A stretch of DNA of 64,000 nt, from positions 124,001 to 188,000 of the forward strand of contig UBTF01000003.1 of NCBI GenBank assembly GCA_900468285.1. The letters run 5' to 3'. The notes under the pieces were generated by a model. The model did no database searches and had not been told where the DNA came from. It worked only from the letters and a program-made list of their open reading frames with translations. Each line of letters opens with the position of its first letter. The first letter of the stretch is position 1. The translations under genes and the position numbers were made by a program. The stretch is from Hyphomicrobiales bacterium (GTDB lineage Bacteria; Pseudomonadota; Alphaproteobacteria; Rhizobiales; Rhizobiaceae). Shown one piece after another: positions 1 to 8,410 of the stretch.

Positions 1-611
1 CGGGGGCCATCGTGTGCCAGCGTGAAAACCAGTTGTGCGGCCTGCGCAACTTGTCCAACTTCCGCGTTCCTTGCGGTAATGATGCCATCGGCATCGGCTT
101 TCAATTCCGTTTGCTCAAGGGCATCGCGGGCAGTATCCACCTGCGCCTGCGCGGACTGGACCGTGCCCTGTGCTGTCAAAAGCGCTTCCTGTGCTTGGTC
201 GAGCGCGGCTCTGGTGGTTACACCGGTATTGAAGAGACTTTGCTGGCGGTCGAAGGCCTGTTGCGCCTGCATCTGCTGCGCTTCAGCCGATTGAAGTGTC
301 GCCACTGCAACCTGAAGATCGGCTTTCTGCTCCTCCGGGTCGATGCGGGCGAGAATCTGGCCCTGCGACACGTGGTCGCCGACATCGACCAAACGTTCGG
401 TTATGCGGCCGCTAACGCGAAAGGAAAGATCGGACTGAACGCGCGCGCTGACTTCGCCCGTGATCGAGATTTGATCGGTGGATTCAAGCGATTTGACCTG
501 AACCGTTTCGACCAGACGCTTGGGCTTTTCCACCTGCTGGTCGTCGGGTGTGCAAGCGGTCAGGCCCGCCAGGGATGCCGCCGCCAGGGCACTAATAGCA
601 AGACTTCTCAT
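1..611 (-). CDS. RND efflux membrane-fusion protein (HlyD/AcrA family), N-terminal part
   Basis: This is the start of a periplasmic adaptor for a tripartite RND efflux pump; its 3' end lies beyond base 1. The visible 203 codons begin with a lipoprotein signal (MRSLAISALAAASLAGLTAC, lipobox LTAC, Cys20). A lipoyl-like half-motif follows (SGRITERLVDVGDHVSQGQ, about residues 68-86). A Gln/Ala-rich coiled-coil hairpin comes next, and the second lipoyl half starts at the window edge (ADGIITARNAEVGQV). The gene is divergent from a TetR regulator, the usual layout for a locally repressed pump. The RND inner-membrane transporter would be expected just outside the window. The substrate cannot be read from the sequence. 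Confidence 0.85.
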   Translation of the reverse strand, partial: MRSLAISALAAASLAGLTACTPDDQQVEKPKRLVETVQVKSLESTDQISITGEVSARVQSDLSFRVSGRITERLVDVGDHVSQGQILARIDPEEQKADLQVAVATLQSAEAQQMQAQQAFDRQQSLFNTGVTTRAALDQAQEALLTAQGTVQSAQAQVDTARDALEQTELKADADGIITARNAEVGQVAQAAQLVFTLAHDGP

Positions 612-648
612 CTATTGCCTCTTGAACCGTGATGAAACCCTGATACAT

Positions 649-668
649 TTGACTTACCGGACAGTCAA
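649..668. promoter_or_regulatory. Candidate TetR operator palindrome
   Basis: The half-sites TTGACT and AGTCAA flank a CCGG core, giving a 20-bp imperfect palindrome (TTGACT-ta-CCGG-ac-AGTCAA). It is centred in the 109-bp gap between the divergent efflux adaptor and TetR genes. Its form resembles operators of AcrR-like repressors. Position and symmetry suggest that the TetR protein at 721-1344 binds here and controls both genes. Binding itself is inferred. Confidence 0.6.
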
Positions 669-720
669 TGAAATTATTGTATGTTCGAAACGGCTGAAAT
701 TTAATGGTTAAGGATAGCAT

Positions 721-1344
721 ATGAAACGGCTGACGCGCGCCGAACAAAAGGCACTTCGGCCCACCCAAATTCTTGAAGCAGCATTCCTGGAATTCGTGGA
801 ACGCGGCTTCGCGACGGCGAGAGTAGAAGATATCGCAGAGCGCGTTGGCGTAACGAAAGGCACCGTCTACGTCTATTTCCCGACCAAGGAAGAGCTTTTC
901 GCAGCAATGATCCGCTATACGGCTTCGCCACTCGATGATCTGGTGGCGGAGAGCGGTGAGTTGAGAGGCACATGCCCCGAGCGGCTGATTGCGATGTTGC
1001 ATCTGCTTTACAAACGGCTTCTGGACGACAAGCGGCTTCGTCAGCTTCTGAGGTTCGTCATTTCGGAAGGCACACGCTTTCCCCAGGTCATCGCAACGCA
1101 CCACGATGATCTGATCGCGCCGATCCTGGCCTGCATACAGTCCATCCTGGATGAGGGCGTAGCCAATGGTGAGTTTGTCGGAGGCCCGCGGGCCACGGCG
1201 CGCATCGTTTTTGCTCCTCTCGTCGCAATAGCTGTCGATACACTGGTGCACGGTGATAGCCGCGAACTGGAGGTGCCCGACTTCATGGCGGCCCATCTTG
1301 ACCTCGTGATGGGCAGTCTTCTGGTCCGAAATCAGGACCGTTGA
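721..1344 (+). CDS. TetR/AcrR-family transcriptional regulator
   Basis: This is a 207-residue, full-length one-domain repressor. The N-terminal TetR helix-turn-helix spans about residues 15-65 and contains the typical VEDIAERVGVTKGTVYVYF segment followed by TKEELF. The C-terminal ligand-binding half is helical and variable. The ATG at 721 follows AAGGATAGCAT, which serves as the ribosome site. The gene is divergent from an RND adaptor and shares with it a short intergenic region holding a palindrome, so it most likely represses the pump and itself until an inducer binds. The inducer is unknown. Confidence 0.88.
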   Translation: MKRLTRAEQKALRPTQILEAAFLEFVERGFATARVEDIAERVGVTKGTVYVYFPTKEELFAAMIRYTASPLDDLVAESGELRGTCPERLIAMLHLLYKRLLDDKRLRQLLRFVISEGTRFPQVIATHHDDLIAPILACIQSILDEGVANGEFVGGPRATARIVFAPLVAIAVDTLVHGDSRELEVPDFMAAHLDLVMGSLLVRNQDR

Positions 1345-1553
1345 ACGCCTGATGTGCTTTTCAAAAAAGACTTGGCAAAATAAATTAAACGGACGTTGCA
1401 TTTATTTTTTTGAAGTGTAACCTGATGCGGCATCCCTTCATTGGTTGAGGAGGCCAAGAGGGCGAGGCGGCATCGGTGGACGATTTGCGTCGTGCCGAGG
1501 CATGTCCGCCTCATCTCCCGACATAAGGGCGACATGGCAATCTGGAGGAATTC

Positions 1554-3266
1554 ATGAATATTGTTAAAAAATTAGACGGGATGGACGTCATTTTCCGCAA
1601 GGCGGCACCGCTTGAAAAATCGGCCTATCCCGGCCTTCAGGAACGTAGCTACGTCCTGAAAAAGGGTAGCGTTCACCTTGAGGGCGGAATGCCGCTCCAA
1701 GCGGATATTCGCGTCGATCAGGATGTCGCCGTAACCATGCGCGACGGTGTGAAGATCCGTGTGGATGTGTATCGTCCTGTCGAGGACGGAAACTACCCCG
1801 CCATCATGGGCTGGAGCCCTTACGGCAAGCGCGGCAGCGTTATCGGCAACGGTGGATTTGGCCACCCGACCCGCATGGATGTTCCTCTGGAGTGGGAAGA
1901 CGGGCTGAACAAGTTCGAGGCGCCAAATCCGGGCTACTGGGTTGCAAATGGCTATGTCGTTCTGGCACCGGACAGCCGTGGTGCTTTCAACTCGGAAGGC
2001 GATATTCATGCCTGGGGCCGTCAGAAGCCGGAAGATGAATATGACCTGATCGAATGGGCTGGCAAGCAGGACTGGTCAAACGGCAAGGTCGGCCTGACGG
2101 GCAACTCGATGCTTGCCATGTCCCAGTGGTTTGTCGCCGGCATGAAACCTCCGCATCTTGGAGCAATCGCGCCGTGGGAGGGTGCCTCCGACATCTACCG
2201 CGATACGGCATGCCGGGGTGGTATTCCCGAGCGGCTTTTCTCCAACGGCATTTTCAGCCGCCTCTGCGGCAATAATTTGCTGGAAGACATCCCGGCAATG
2301 ACCGAAGCTCATCCTTTGCTGGACAAGTACTGGCAAACAAAGGTCTCGCCGGTCGAAAAGATCGATGTGCCAGCCTACATCGTGGCCTCCTGGACAAATC
2401 TCCTGCACACCGAAGGCAGCTTCCGCGGCTGGTCGTCGATTGCCTCGGAGAACAAGTGGCTGCGGGTGCACAATACCCATGAATGGACGGACTATTACAA
2501 CCCCGCCAATGTGGAGGACCTCCGCCGCTTCTTCGACCGCTATCTCAAGGGCGTCGAGAATGGCTGGGAAGCAACCCCGCCTGTCAGGCTGAGCGTCTTC
2601 GATCCTGGTAATGGCGATATCGTCAATCGCAGCGAAGCCGCGTTCCCGCTGAAGCGCGAGCAGGTCAAGCCGTTGCAACTTGGACTGAAAGATGGCAAGC
2701 CAGCCCTTCTGCATGAGGCGCAGGCGGAAGCGACGTCGGTTTCCTATGATGTCACTGAACGGGAAGGTGTCAGCTTCTCTGTCACGTTTGACGAAACGAC
2801 GGAACTGACCGGCTACTTCAATCTCAAGCTTTGGGTGGAAGCGGCTGGCAATGACGACATGGACATTTTCGCCTTTGTTCGCAAGCGTGACCGCGACGGC
2901 AAGATTCAGGAGTGCCCAGTCGTTACCGACAGAACTCATGTCGGACCGAATGGCCGGTTGAGAGTGTCCCTGCGCGCGACCAATGCGCAGAAGTCCACGG
3001 AGTTGAAGCCCCATATGGACTTCGACCACCAGGAGAAGCTCAAGCCGGGCGAGATCGTCCCTGTCGATATCGGCTTCTGGCCCTATGGAATTCGTTGGCA
3101 ACCGGGCGAAACGCTTGAACTCGTCATCACCGCCACCGATCTTCTGGTGCGGCCGGAGTTCCCGCAGATTCCGCCCATTCCGACGAGCAACAAGGGCCGC
3201 CACATCATCCACTTTGGTGGAAAGTACCCGTCCCGATTGCTGGTGCCACACATTCCAGGCGCGTAA
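1554..3266 (+). CDS. CocE/NonD-family (S15) alpha/beta hydrolase
   Basis: This is a 570-residue serine hydrolase of the CocE / X-Pro dipeptidyl-peptidase S15 group, whose members cleave esters or amides. The nucleophile elbow GNSMLAMSQW lies near residues 182-191. A candidate catalytic His lies in the RVHNTHEWTDYY region. The C-terminal half is the beta-rich domain typical of the family (GYFNLKLWVEAAGNDDMDIF). No signal peptide is seen, so it is probably cytoplasmic. GGAGGAATTC directly precedes the ATG, a strong ribosome site. It heads an operon-like series with three GlcD/E/F-like genes, which suggests that it releases an alcohol or hydroxy-acid from an ester that the dehydrogenase then oxidises. 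The substrate is unknown. Confidence 0.85.
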   Translation: MNIVKKLDGMDVIFRKAAPLEKSAYPGLQERSYVLKKGSVHLEGGMPLQADIRVDQDVAVTMRDGVKIRVDVYRPVEDGNYPAIMGWSPYGKRGSVIGNGGFGHPTRMDVPLEWEDGLNKFEAPNPGYWVANGYVVLAPDSRGAFNSEGDIHAWGRQKPEDEYDLIEWAGKQDWSNGKVGLTGNSMLAMSQWFVAGMKPPHLGAIAPWEGASDIYRDTACRGGIPERLFSNGIFSRLCGNNLLEDIPAMTEAHPLLDKYWQTKVSPVEKIDVPAYIVASWTNLLHTEGSFRGWSSIASENKWLRVHNTHEWTDYYNPANVEDLRRFFDRYLKGVENGWEATPPVRLSVFDPGNGDIVNRSEAAFPLKREQVKPLQLGLKDGKPALLHEAQAEATSVSYDVTEREGVSFSVTFDETTELTGYFNLKLWVEAAGNDDMDIFAFVRKRDRDGKIQECPVVTDRTHVGPNGRLRVSLRATNAQKSTELKPHMDFDHQEKLKPGEIVPVDIGFWPYGIRWQPGETLELVITATDLLVRPEFPQIPPIPTSNKGRHIIHFGGKYPSRLLVPHIPGA

Positions 3267-3566
3267 CTGAACTGCCGCCCAGCAGAACTGCTCGGCACTG
3301 GTGAGTAAAAAGCCAGTGCCGACGGCAGCCGATGAGCCGTCTTCACACGGCTTTTCGGGCAGATGGGCACTATTTGCAATAACCTGATTATTTGTTCGCC
3401 TGTCAGCAGACTGAACGGCATATGCGTCACTGCCTGCGGCAGTGCGGCAGCAGTTGTTTGTCCTGTAATTGACAGAGCCATTCCACCGAGCGGCGGAGGC
3501 AACGCGCCACGCCGTGCGTGATCCATATGCGGGCATAACCATTCAAACCATTGAAAGGATGTCAGT

Positions 3567-4976
3567 TTGGCCTTTATCAAAGCTGCATTGAAGAAACGCG
3601 TGCCTGATCTATACGCGTCGGCACCGCTGAGAGTCGAAACGCTCCCGCCAGCTCCGGGATTTCCAAATGGCGCGGCCATGGTGTTCCCGGTGGGCACCAG
3701 AGACGTCGAGGCGCTGGTGCGTTGGGCGAATGAGAAGGATGTTGCGCTTTATCCCGTTTCAAGCTCGACCCCCATCTCCTGTCCTCCACCGGCCGCGGAC
3801 CCGCGGCCACTGCTGATCGTCAACATGGCCCGCAACAACAGGCTGATCCATGCAGACGAAGAAAATCGGATTGCGGTCATTGAGGCCGGAGTGACGTTTG
3901 GCGAGATCGACGGACTTCTGAGACCCTATGGGCTTCGGGCTTTCAAGCCGCTGCTTCCACAGGCGCAAAAATCCGTTCTGGCCAGCTATCTCGACCGGGA
4001 GCCAATTACCAGCCCTTATAACCAGTGGGATTCCAGCGATCCACTGGCGGCACTCGAGGTTGTCTTCGGCTGCGGCGAGCGGTTTCGCACGGGCGGCGGT
4101 GCAGCACCGGGTGAGCTTGAAGACAATCTCAAGAGCGGGTTGCGCCAGATGATTTCCAGCGGTCCGCAAGTGACCGATTTCACGCGGGTCTTGCAGGGCT
4201 CTCAAGGCTCTCTGGGAATTGTCAGCTGGGGCTCTGCCTATTGTGAGCCAATTCCCGCCATGGAACGAATGGTCCTTGTCGGATCTGATCGTCTCGCTCC
4301 CCTGGTAGAGCTCGCCTATCGCACGACCTGGCGGCGAACCAGCTGCCAGATCTTGATCGTCAATGCGCGACATTTGGACCTGATGGGCTCTGTCATTGCC
4401 AAGGGTGGAGCGTTCACTGGCGATCGGGCAAGCAATTGGCACCTTTTGTGCAACATCACCTCTTCTCCGTATTTCCCTGAGGAGAGTCTATCGGTGGCGA
4501 TTGCCGATTTTACGAGCGATGCCGAGGGACAGGGCTTGACCGTCAGCGAAAGTCTGAACGGTTTGTCGGGTGCGGAACTTCAGTCGCTTCTCCACTCGAC
4601 GTCGCGACAGGATTACAAGGCGGCCCGTGGTGCCTATGAGAACCTCTTCTGTCTCAGCCAGCTCGACAAGGTGGACGCACTTCTGGGCGGAGCAGACGAT
4701 CGCAATCTTCCGGCCATCTACATTCAGCCGATGATCCATGGCGTCTGCTGTCATGTCGAGGCGATCTTTACGGACGCACAGTTCGGGGACAGGCGCAGGG
4801 AGAAGCGCGATGAGGTCGCAGAGGGCTGGGCCCAGCGAGGAGCGTTCTTCAGCCGGCCTTATGACAGCTGGGGAAAACTGGCCTTCAAGGCAGATCCCGG
4901 TGCGCTCAAAAGCATCGGGGAGATCAAGTCCGTCCTCGATCCGAGAGATATCATGACGCCAGGTCGGTTCAGTTAG
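3567..4976 (+). CDS. FAD-binding oxidase subunit, GlcE/GlcD-like
   Basis: This 469-residue protein belongs to the PCMH/VAO FAD_binding_4 superfamily. The FAD-domain pattern is seen in VFPVGTRDVEALVRWANEKD, then a glycine/serine-poor P-loop-like stretch, RIAVIEAGVTFGEID and LQGSQGSLGIVSWGS. The C-terminus ends in the family-typical DPRDIMTPGRFS. The start is a TTG after GAAAGGATGTCAG; an overlapping ATG at 3559 is out of frame. It lies 11 bp before the Fe-S gene. By analogy with glycolate oxidase GlcDEF it may be one of two FAD-type subunits of one complex. The usual PRGGGT-like FAD loop is replaced by VSSSTPISCPPP, so its own FAD binding is uncertain. Confidence 0.75.
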   Translation: MAFIKAALKKRVPDLYASAPLRVETLPPAPGFPNGAAMVFPVGTRDVEALVRWANEKDVALYPVSSSTPISCPPPAADPRPLLIVNMARNNRLIHADEENRIAVIEAGVTFGEIDGLLRPYGLRAFKPLLPQAQKSVLASYLDREPITSPYNQWDSSDPLAALEVVFGCGERFRTGGGAAPGELEDNLKSGLRQMISSGPQVTDFTRVLQGSQGSLGIVSWGSAYCEPIPAMERMVLVGSDRLAPLVELAYRTTWRRTSCQILIVNARHLDLMGSVIAKGGAFTGDRASNWHLLCNITSSPYFPEESLSVAIADFTSDAEGQGLTVSESLNGLSGAELQSLLHSTSRQDYKAARGAYENLFCLSQLDKVDALLGGADDRNLPAIYIQPMIHGVCCHVEAIFTDAQFGDRRREKRDEVAEGWAQRGAFFSRPYDSWGKLAFKADPGALKSIGEIKSVLDPRDIMTPGRFS

Positions 4977-4987
4977 TCATTCAGTCA

Positions 4988-6307
4988 ATGAAGGGGGAGG
5001 CAACTTTGACTTTACAAGATCGCCGTGAATTTGCCGAGCGTTGCGAGAGATGCAACAGCTGTCGTTGGGTACCGGCCGCCACCAGCGCGCGCCACGCGTC
5101 AACCTGTCCGAGCGTAGACTATGGGAAATTCCATAGTTACGGCGGTGCGGGCAAGAGCATGATCGCTTATGCCCTGGCGGAGGGCAGACAGGTGACCGCG
5201 ACCGAGGAATTGACGCGGAGTATTTTTGCGTGCAGCGCCTGCGGCGCCTGCGATACTGCGTGTAAATGGAACCACCAGGACCTGGTTGATCCCTTGGATA
5301 CAATCTATGCGCTTCGTCAGAAGATGGTGGAGGACGGCAAGGCCCCGGATGTTCACAGTCAGGCCATGCAATCCGTTCGAGCCCATGGCAACCGTTTCGG
5401 CAAAGCCGCGAGTGAGCGTTTCGCCTGGGCCAAGGGCATGGAGTTGCCCGATGCGCGCAAGCAACAGTGTGAAACCCTCCTGCATATCGGTTGCGAAAAT
5501 GCTTTCGACGATGCTTTGCACGAGGAACTGCGTGCAGCAGTCAGGCTGCTGCGTGCAGGCGGCGTGAGCTTTGGCGTTCTCTATGACGACGAAGTGGACT
5601 GCGGTGGGTATGCCTTCGACATAGGGCAGCAAAAAGAGGCCGCCAGATCGGCACAAGCACTGGCGAATGCCATCAAGGCCACTGGCGCAAAAAGGCTTGT
5701 GACATGTTCCGCGGCAAGCTTTTCCTCGATCCGTAATATCTGGCCGCGTCTTGGTGTCAGTCTCGAGGGTTTCGAGGTCCAGCATTTCTCGCAATGCGCG
5801 GATGACTTACGTGATGGCGGACTGCTGTCAAAAGGTCTGAGCGCAAGGTCAGGCGCGGTAGCCTATCATGACGGGTGCAAATTGGGTCGGTTGTCGGAAG
5901 CCTACACCGCATGGTCTGGTAAACGCGTAAAGCACAATCAGGTCGAACACTTCGATCCACCCCGCAAGGTGCTCTTCGGTAACGACGGAGTTTACGATCC
6001 TCCGCGCCGTCTCATTGCCGCAACCGGTGCGGATCTCGCCGAAATGCCCCGCAGCCGACAGTTTGCCTATTGTTGCGGCGCGCTGGGCGGTGGCAAGGAA
6101 GCCTACCCCGACTTCGCCCGTCATGCGGCCGTCGAAGTGCTGCAGGAAGCGATCGATAGCGGCGCGCAGACCCTTGTCAGCGGATGCGGTGCCTGTACCG
6201 CTCACCTGCGTGCGATTGCCGAGCAGGAAAATCTCGGCATTTCGGTCGAAGGCCTGGCGTCGTTCATTTCCGAGGATACGGAAAGGCAAGCGGAGGTGAG
6301 CAAATGA
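4988..6307 (+). CDS. Fe-S electron-transfer subunit, GlcF/heterodisulfide-reductase-like
   Basis: This is a 439-residue protein with the GlcF/LutA plan: an N-terminal two-cluster ferredoxin region followed by two CCG (cysteine-rich) domains. The first cluster has CERCNSC plus a later STCPS. The second has the clean motif CSACGACDTACKW. The second CCG domain is canonical (HDGCK, CCGALGGG, SGCGACTAHL). The first is partly degenerate: HIGCEN, then a single-Cys DCGG, then CSAAS. The protein would pass electrons from the flanking flavoprotein subunits to quinone at the membrane. Its stop overlaps the next start (ATGA). The substrate oxidised by the complex is not evident. Confidence 0.82.
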   Translation: MKGEATLTLQDRREFAERCERCNSCRWVPAATSARHASTCPSVDYGKFHSYGGAGKSMIAYALAEGRQVTATEELTRSIFACSACGACDTACKWNHQDLVDPLDTIYALRQKMVEDGKAPDVHSQAMQSVRAHGNRFGKAASERFAWAKGMELPDARKQQCETLLHIGCENAFDDALHEELRAAVRLLRAGGVSFGVLYDDEVDCGGYAFDIGQQKEAARSAQALANAIKATGAKRLVTCSAASFSSIRNIWPRLGVSLEGFEVQHFSQCADDLRDGGLLSKGLSARSGAVAYHDGCKLGRLSEAYTAWSGKRVKHNQVEHFDPPRKVLFGNDGVYDPPRRLIAATGADLAEMPRSRQFAYCCGALGGGKEAYPDFARHAAVEVLQEAIDSGAQTLVSGCGACTAHLRAIAEQENLGISVEGLASFISEDTERQAEVSK

Positions 6308-7971
6308 AAACGCCTCTCGACAGGTCCGTCTACAAAGAGCTTGAGAGCATCGTCGGTGCGCCAAACCTCAGCGAGGATGATGGCATCGTGCTTGGCTATG
6401 CATGGAACGGACTGGCTGCGGATCCCGGCAGGAACCGCCTGTCGGAAGTCTGGCCAAGCGCGATTATCATGCCGGGGTCAACCGAAGAGGTTCAGGCGAT
6501 CGTCAAATGCTGCGTGCGCAACAAGCTGCGCTTCCGGGCCCTTAGCACAGGGGTCTGGTCGATGAATGCCAGCCCCGGCCAATATCTCATTCTCGATCTC
6601 AGACGCATGAACCGTTGCGAGATCGATGCAAAGAACCAGATGGCGATCATCGAGCCCTATGTGACGGCGCTACAGCTTCAAAACGCCGCACTGAGAGAGG
6701 GGCTCACGTGTCACATCGTGGGCGCAGGGCCACCGCACTCGCCGCTTGCCTCGGCAACGTCCGTTGCGGGTATCGGTGTTTCGGGCGCGACGACAGGCGT
6801 GAATTACCGCAATCTTCTTGCGCTGGAATGGGTCACTCCTGAAGGCGAAATCAAGCGGATCGGGTCGAGCGGTTCAGATGTTGGATGGTTCAATGGGGAA
6901 GGCCCCGGACCCGGCTTTCGTGGAATGATCCGCGGAGACAACGGTGCCTATGGCGGGATCGGTGTCTTCACCAAGATCGGGTTCAAGCTGCATCCCTGGA
7001 AAGATGAGGCAAAGCCGGTGAAAGTATCGGGCGCGCATCCACAACTGGGCGCGCCATTGTCCGAGCGCCAGCGATTCTACCATCTCGTATGGGATGACTG
7101 GGAGAAAGGGGCAGAAGCGGCTATCATTCTCAACAAGTCGCGCGTTGCCGATTTCTGGCTACGCATTCCCCCATCAGGTATCGGCACCGTGCTGACCGCT
7201 GATAACGGCGAGTATCTGAGGCGGAAAGCGAATGGGACTTTGCCCGTTGCGGCGCGCGACGAAAACACGTGTCACTGGTCTGTGCTCACTCTTGCGACTT
7301 CGGACGCTGAAATGCGTTACAAGGAGCGGGTCATGGCGAAAATCATAGCCGATACCGGTGCGAAAGTGATCGAGATGCCAAAGGAAGAGTACGAGGTACT
7401 TATCCGCAACCTCGTGACCTCGACCTATGTGCTGCGCGTCTGGCGTCCGACTTTTGGCAGTATCACCAGCATTGGTGGACTGGATAACTTCCGGATGATG
7501 CCAAAGATGATGGAGGCAGCCGAGAAGCTTCTGGAGAAGGACGCCAAGAAAGGTCATTTCGTATCGGCAGATGCGGTGTGGACCTGGGCGAATGAGAGCC
7601 GCCATATGTGGGCGGAAAACGTACCGGTCTATTCCACCCAGGACAGGAAAGCCTCTGCCGCAGCGATGGCCTATTTCGTGCGGATGACCGTCCTCTTGAG
7701 CACAAAGCCGTTCGGAATGAACGGCTTTGCGATCGGGCCGGTGGCTGATCTTGCCGGTGGCGGTTACGGTCGCTCCAACGAATGGATGCGCAAGATCAAG
7801 AACCGTTACGATCCCAAAGGACTGTCGATCGGGCAGCACTATGTCTTCAACAAGCAGGGACCGCTCAGTACAACGGGCTGGAGGTTGCTGGGCAAGCTTA
7901 TCGGTGCCAGATATTTTCAGCCAATCCTGAAGTTCGTAATCCTTCAAATGCTGAAAAGAACCAGAAACTGA
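6304..7971 (+). CDS. FAD-binding oxidoreductase, GlcD-like
   Basis: This 555-residue flavoprotein belongs to the VAO/GlcD superfamily. The FAD-binding region shows IIMPGSTEEVQAIVKCC, FRALSTGVWSMNASPGQYLI, MAIIEPYVTALQLQ and GIGVSGATTGVNYR. A GDNGAYGGIGVFTKIGFKL block follows, equivalent to the GSEGTLGVIT loop. The C-terminal DPKGLSIGQHYVFN resembles the usual end of the substrate domain. The ATG at 6304 overlaps the stop of the Fe-S gene; in-frame upstream codons would intrude into that gene. It is probably the catalytic subunit of a three-part dehydrogenase with the two preceding genes. The substrate may be a hydroxy-acid or alcohol released by the hydrolase at 1554-3266. Confidence 0.8.
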   Translation: MKTPLDRSVYKELESIVGAPNLSEDDGIVLGYAWNGLAADPGRNRLSEVWPSAIIMPGSTEEVQAIVKCCVRNKLRFRALSTGVWSMNASPGQYLILDLRRMNRCEIDAKNQMAIIEPYVTALQLQNAALREGLTCHIVGAGPPHSPLASATSVAGIGVSGATTGVNYRNLLALEWVTPEGEIKRIGSSGSDVGWFNGEGPGPGFRGMIRGDNGAYGGIGVFTKIGFKLHPWKDEAKPVKVSGAHPQLGAPLSERQRFYHLVWDDWEKGAEAAIILNKSRVADFWLRIPPSGIGTVLTADNGEYLRRKANGTLPVAARDENTCHWSVLTLATSDAEMRYKERVMAKIIADTGAKVIEMPKEEYEVLIRNLVTSTYVLRVWRPTFGSITSIGGLDNFRMMPKMMEAAEKLLEKDAKKGHFVSADAVWTWANESRHMWAENVPVYSTQDRKASAAAMAYFVRMTVLLSTKPFGMNGFAIGPVADLAGGGYGRSNEWMRKIKNRYDPKGLSIGQHYVFNKQGPLSTTGWRLLGKLIGARYFQPILKFVILQMLKRTRN

Positions 7972-8046
7972 GGCGTTTCGACGTCAGTCACAACGCCTTG
8001 GTCAAGCAGATAGCTGATGCTCTGACAGAAATGTTGCCCAAGAACA

Positions 8047-8081
8047 AAGCCCGGTTCAGGATGATGTCCTGAGCCGGGCTT
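8047..8081 (+). terminator. Terminator hairpin of the hydrolase/dehydrogenase operon
   Basis: A 15-bp stem with one G-U pair (AAGCCCGGTTCAGGA against TCCTGAGCCGGGCTT) encloses a 5-nt loop. It lies about 75 bp after the last gene and is followed by a T-leaning stretch. The remaining bases of the 7972-8410 gap show no gene. Confidence 0.65.
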
Positions 8082-8356
8082 ACCTGTTCCTGGTTACAGT
8101 CTGGGAGCGTAAAATCTTCTCACTGGACAGGCATTTAGCCGGCCGGCAGAAGGCCTTTCCTTTTCAAATGGAAGCGCTCCGCCGGATTGGAATTCTTTCA
8201 CGCACATATTCTCGGTGAGAGGCTTTCCCCGAAAGCTTCTGTCGAGCCAATAGCTTTTATCGATGCGAAAAGATGCGCGCCATTCGGATCTTCAGTCGTA
8301 ATCAGGAGACGTCACAGCATTTTCGCCATGCCTGACGGTGTCACCTCAAAATGAAA

Positions 8357-8387
8357 ATGGCGCGGCATTCAATGAATGCCGCGCCAT
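8357..8387 (-). terminator. Terminator hairpin of the porin gene
   Basis: A perfect 14-bp inverted repeat (ATGGCGCGGCATTC / GAATGCCGCGCCAT) has a 3-nt loop. It lies 24 bp downstream of the porin stop. On the minus strand it is followed by TTTCATTTT, the pattern of a factor-independent terminator. Confidence 0.75.
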
Positions 8388-8410
8388 ATGAAAATCTGTT
8401 CGATTGGTGA

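Noticed and set aside
12-632. Plus-strand open frame of 206 codons at the left edge
   Set aside because: It is antisense to the efflux membrane-fusion protein, whose signal peptide, lipobox and lipoyl motifs are clear on the minus strand.
2076-3542. 488-codon minus-strand frame
   Set aside because: It is a shadow of the CocE-type hydrolase in GC-rich DNA. It has no family motif, and the plus-strand gene has an intact active site and ribosome site.
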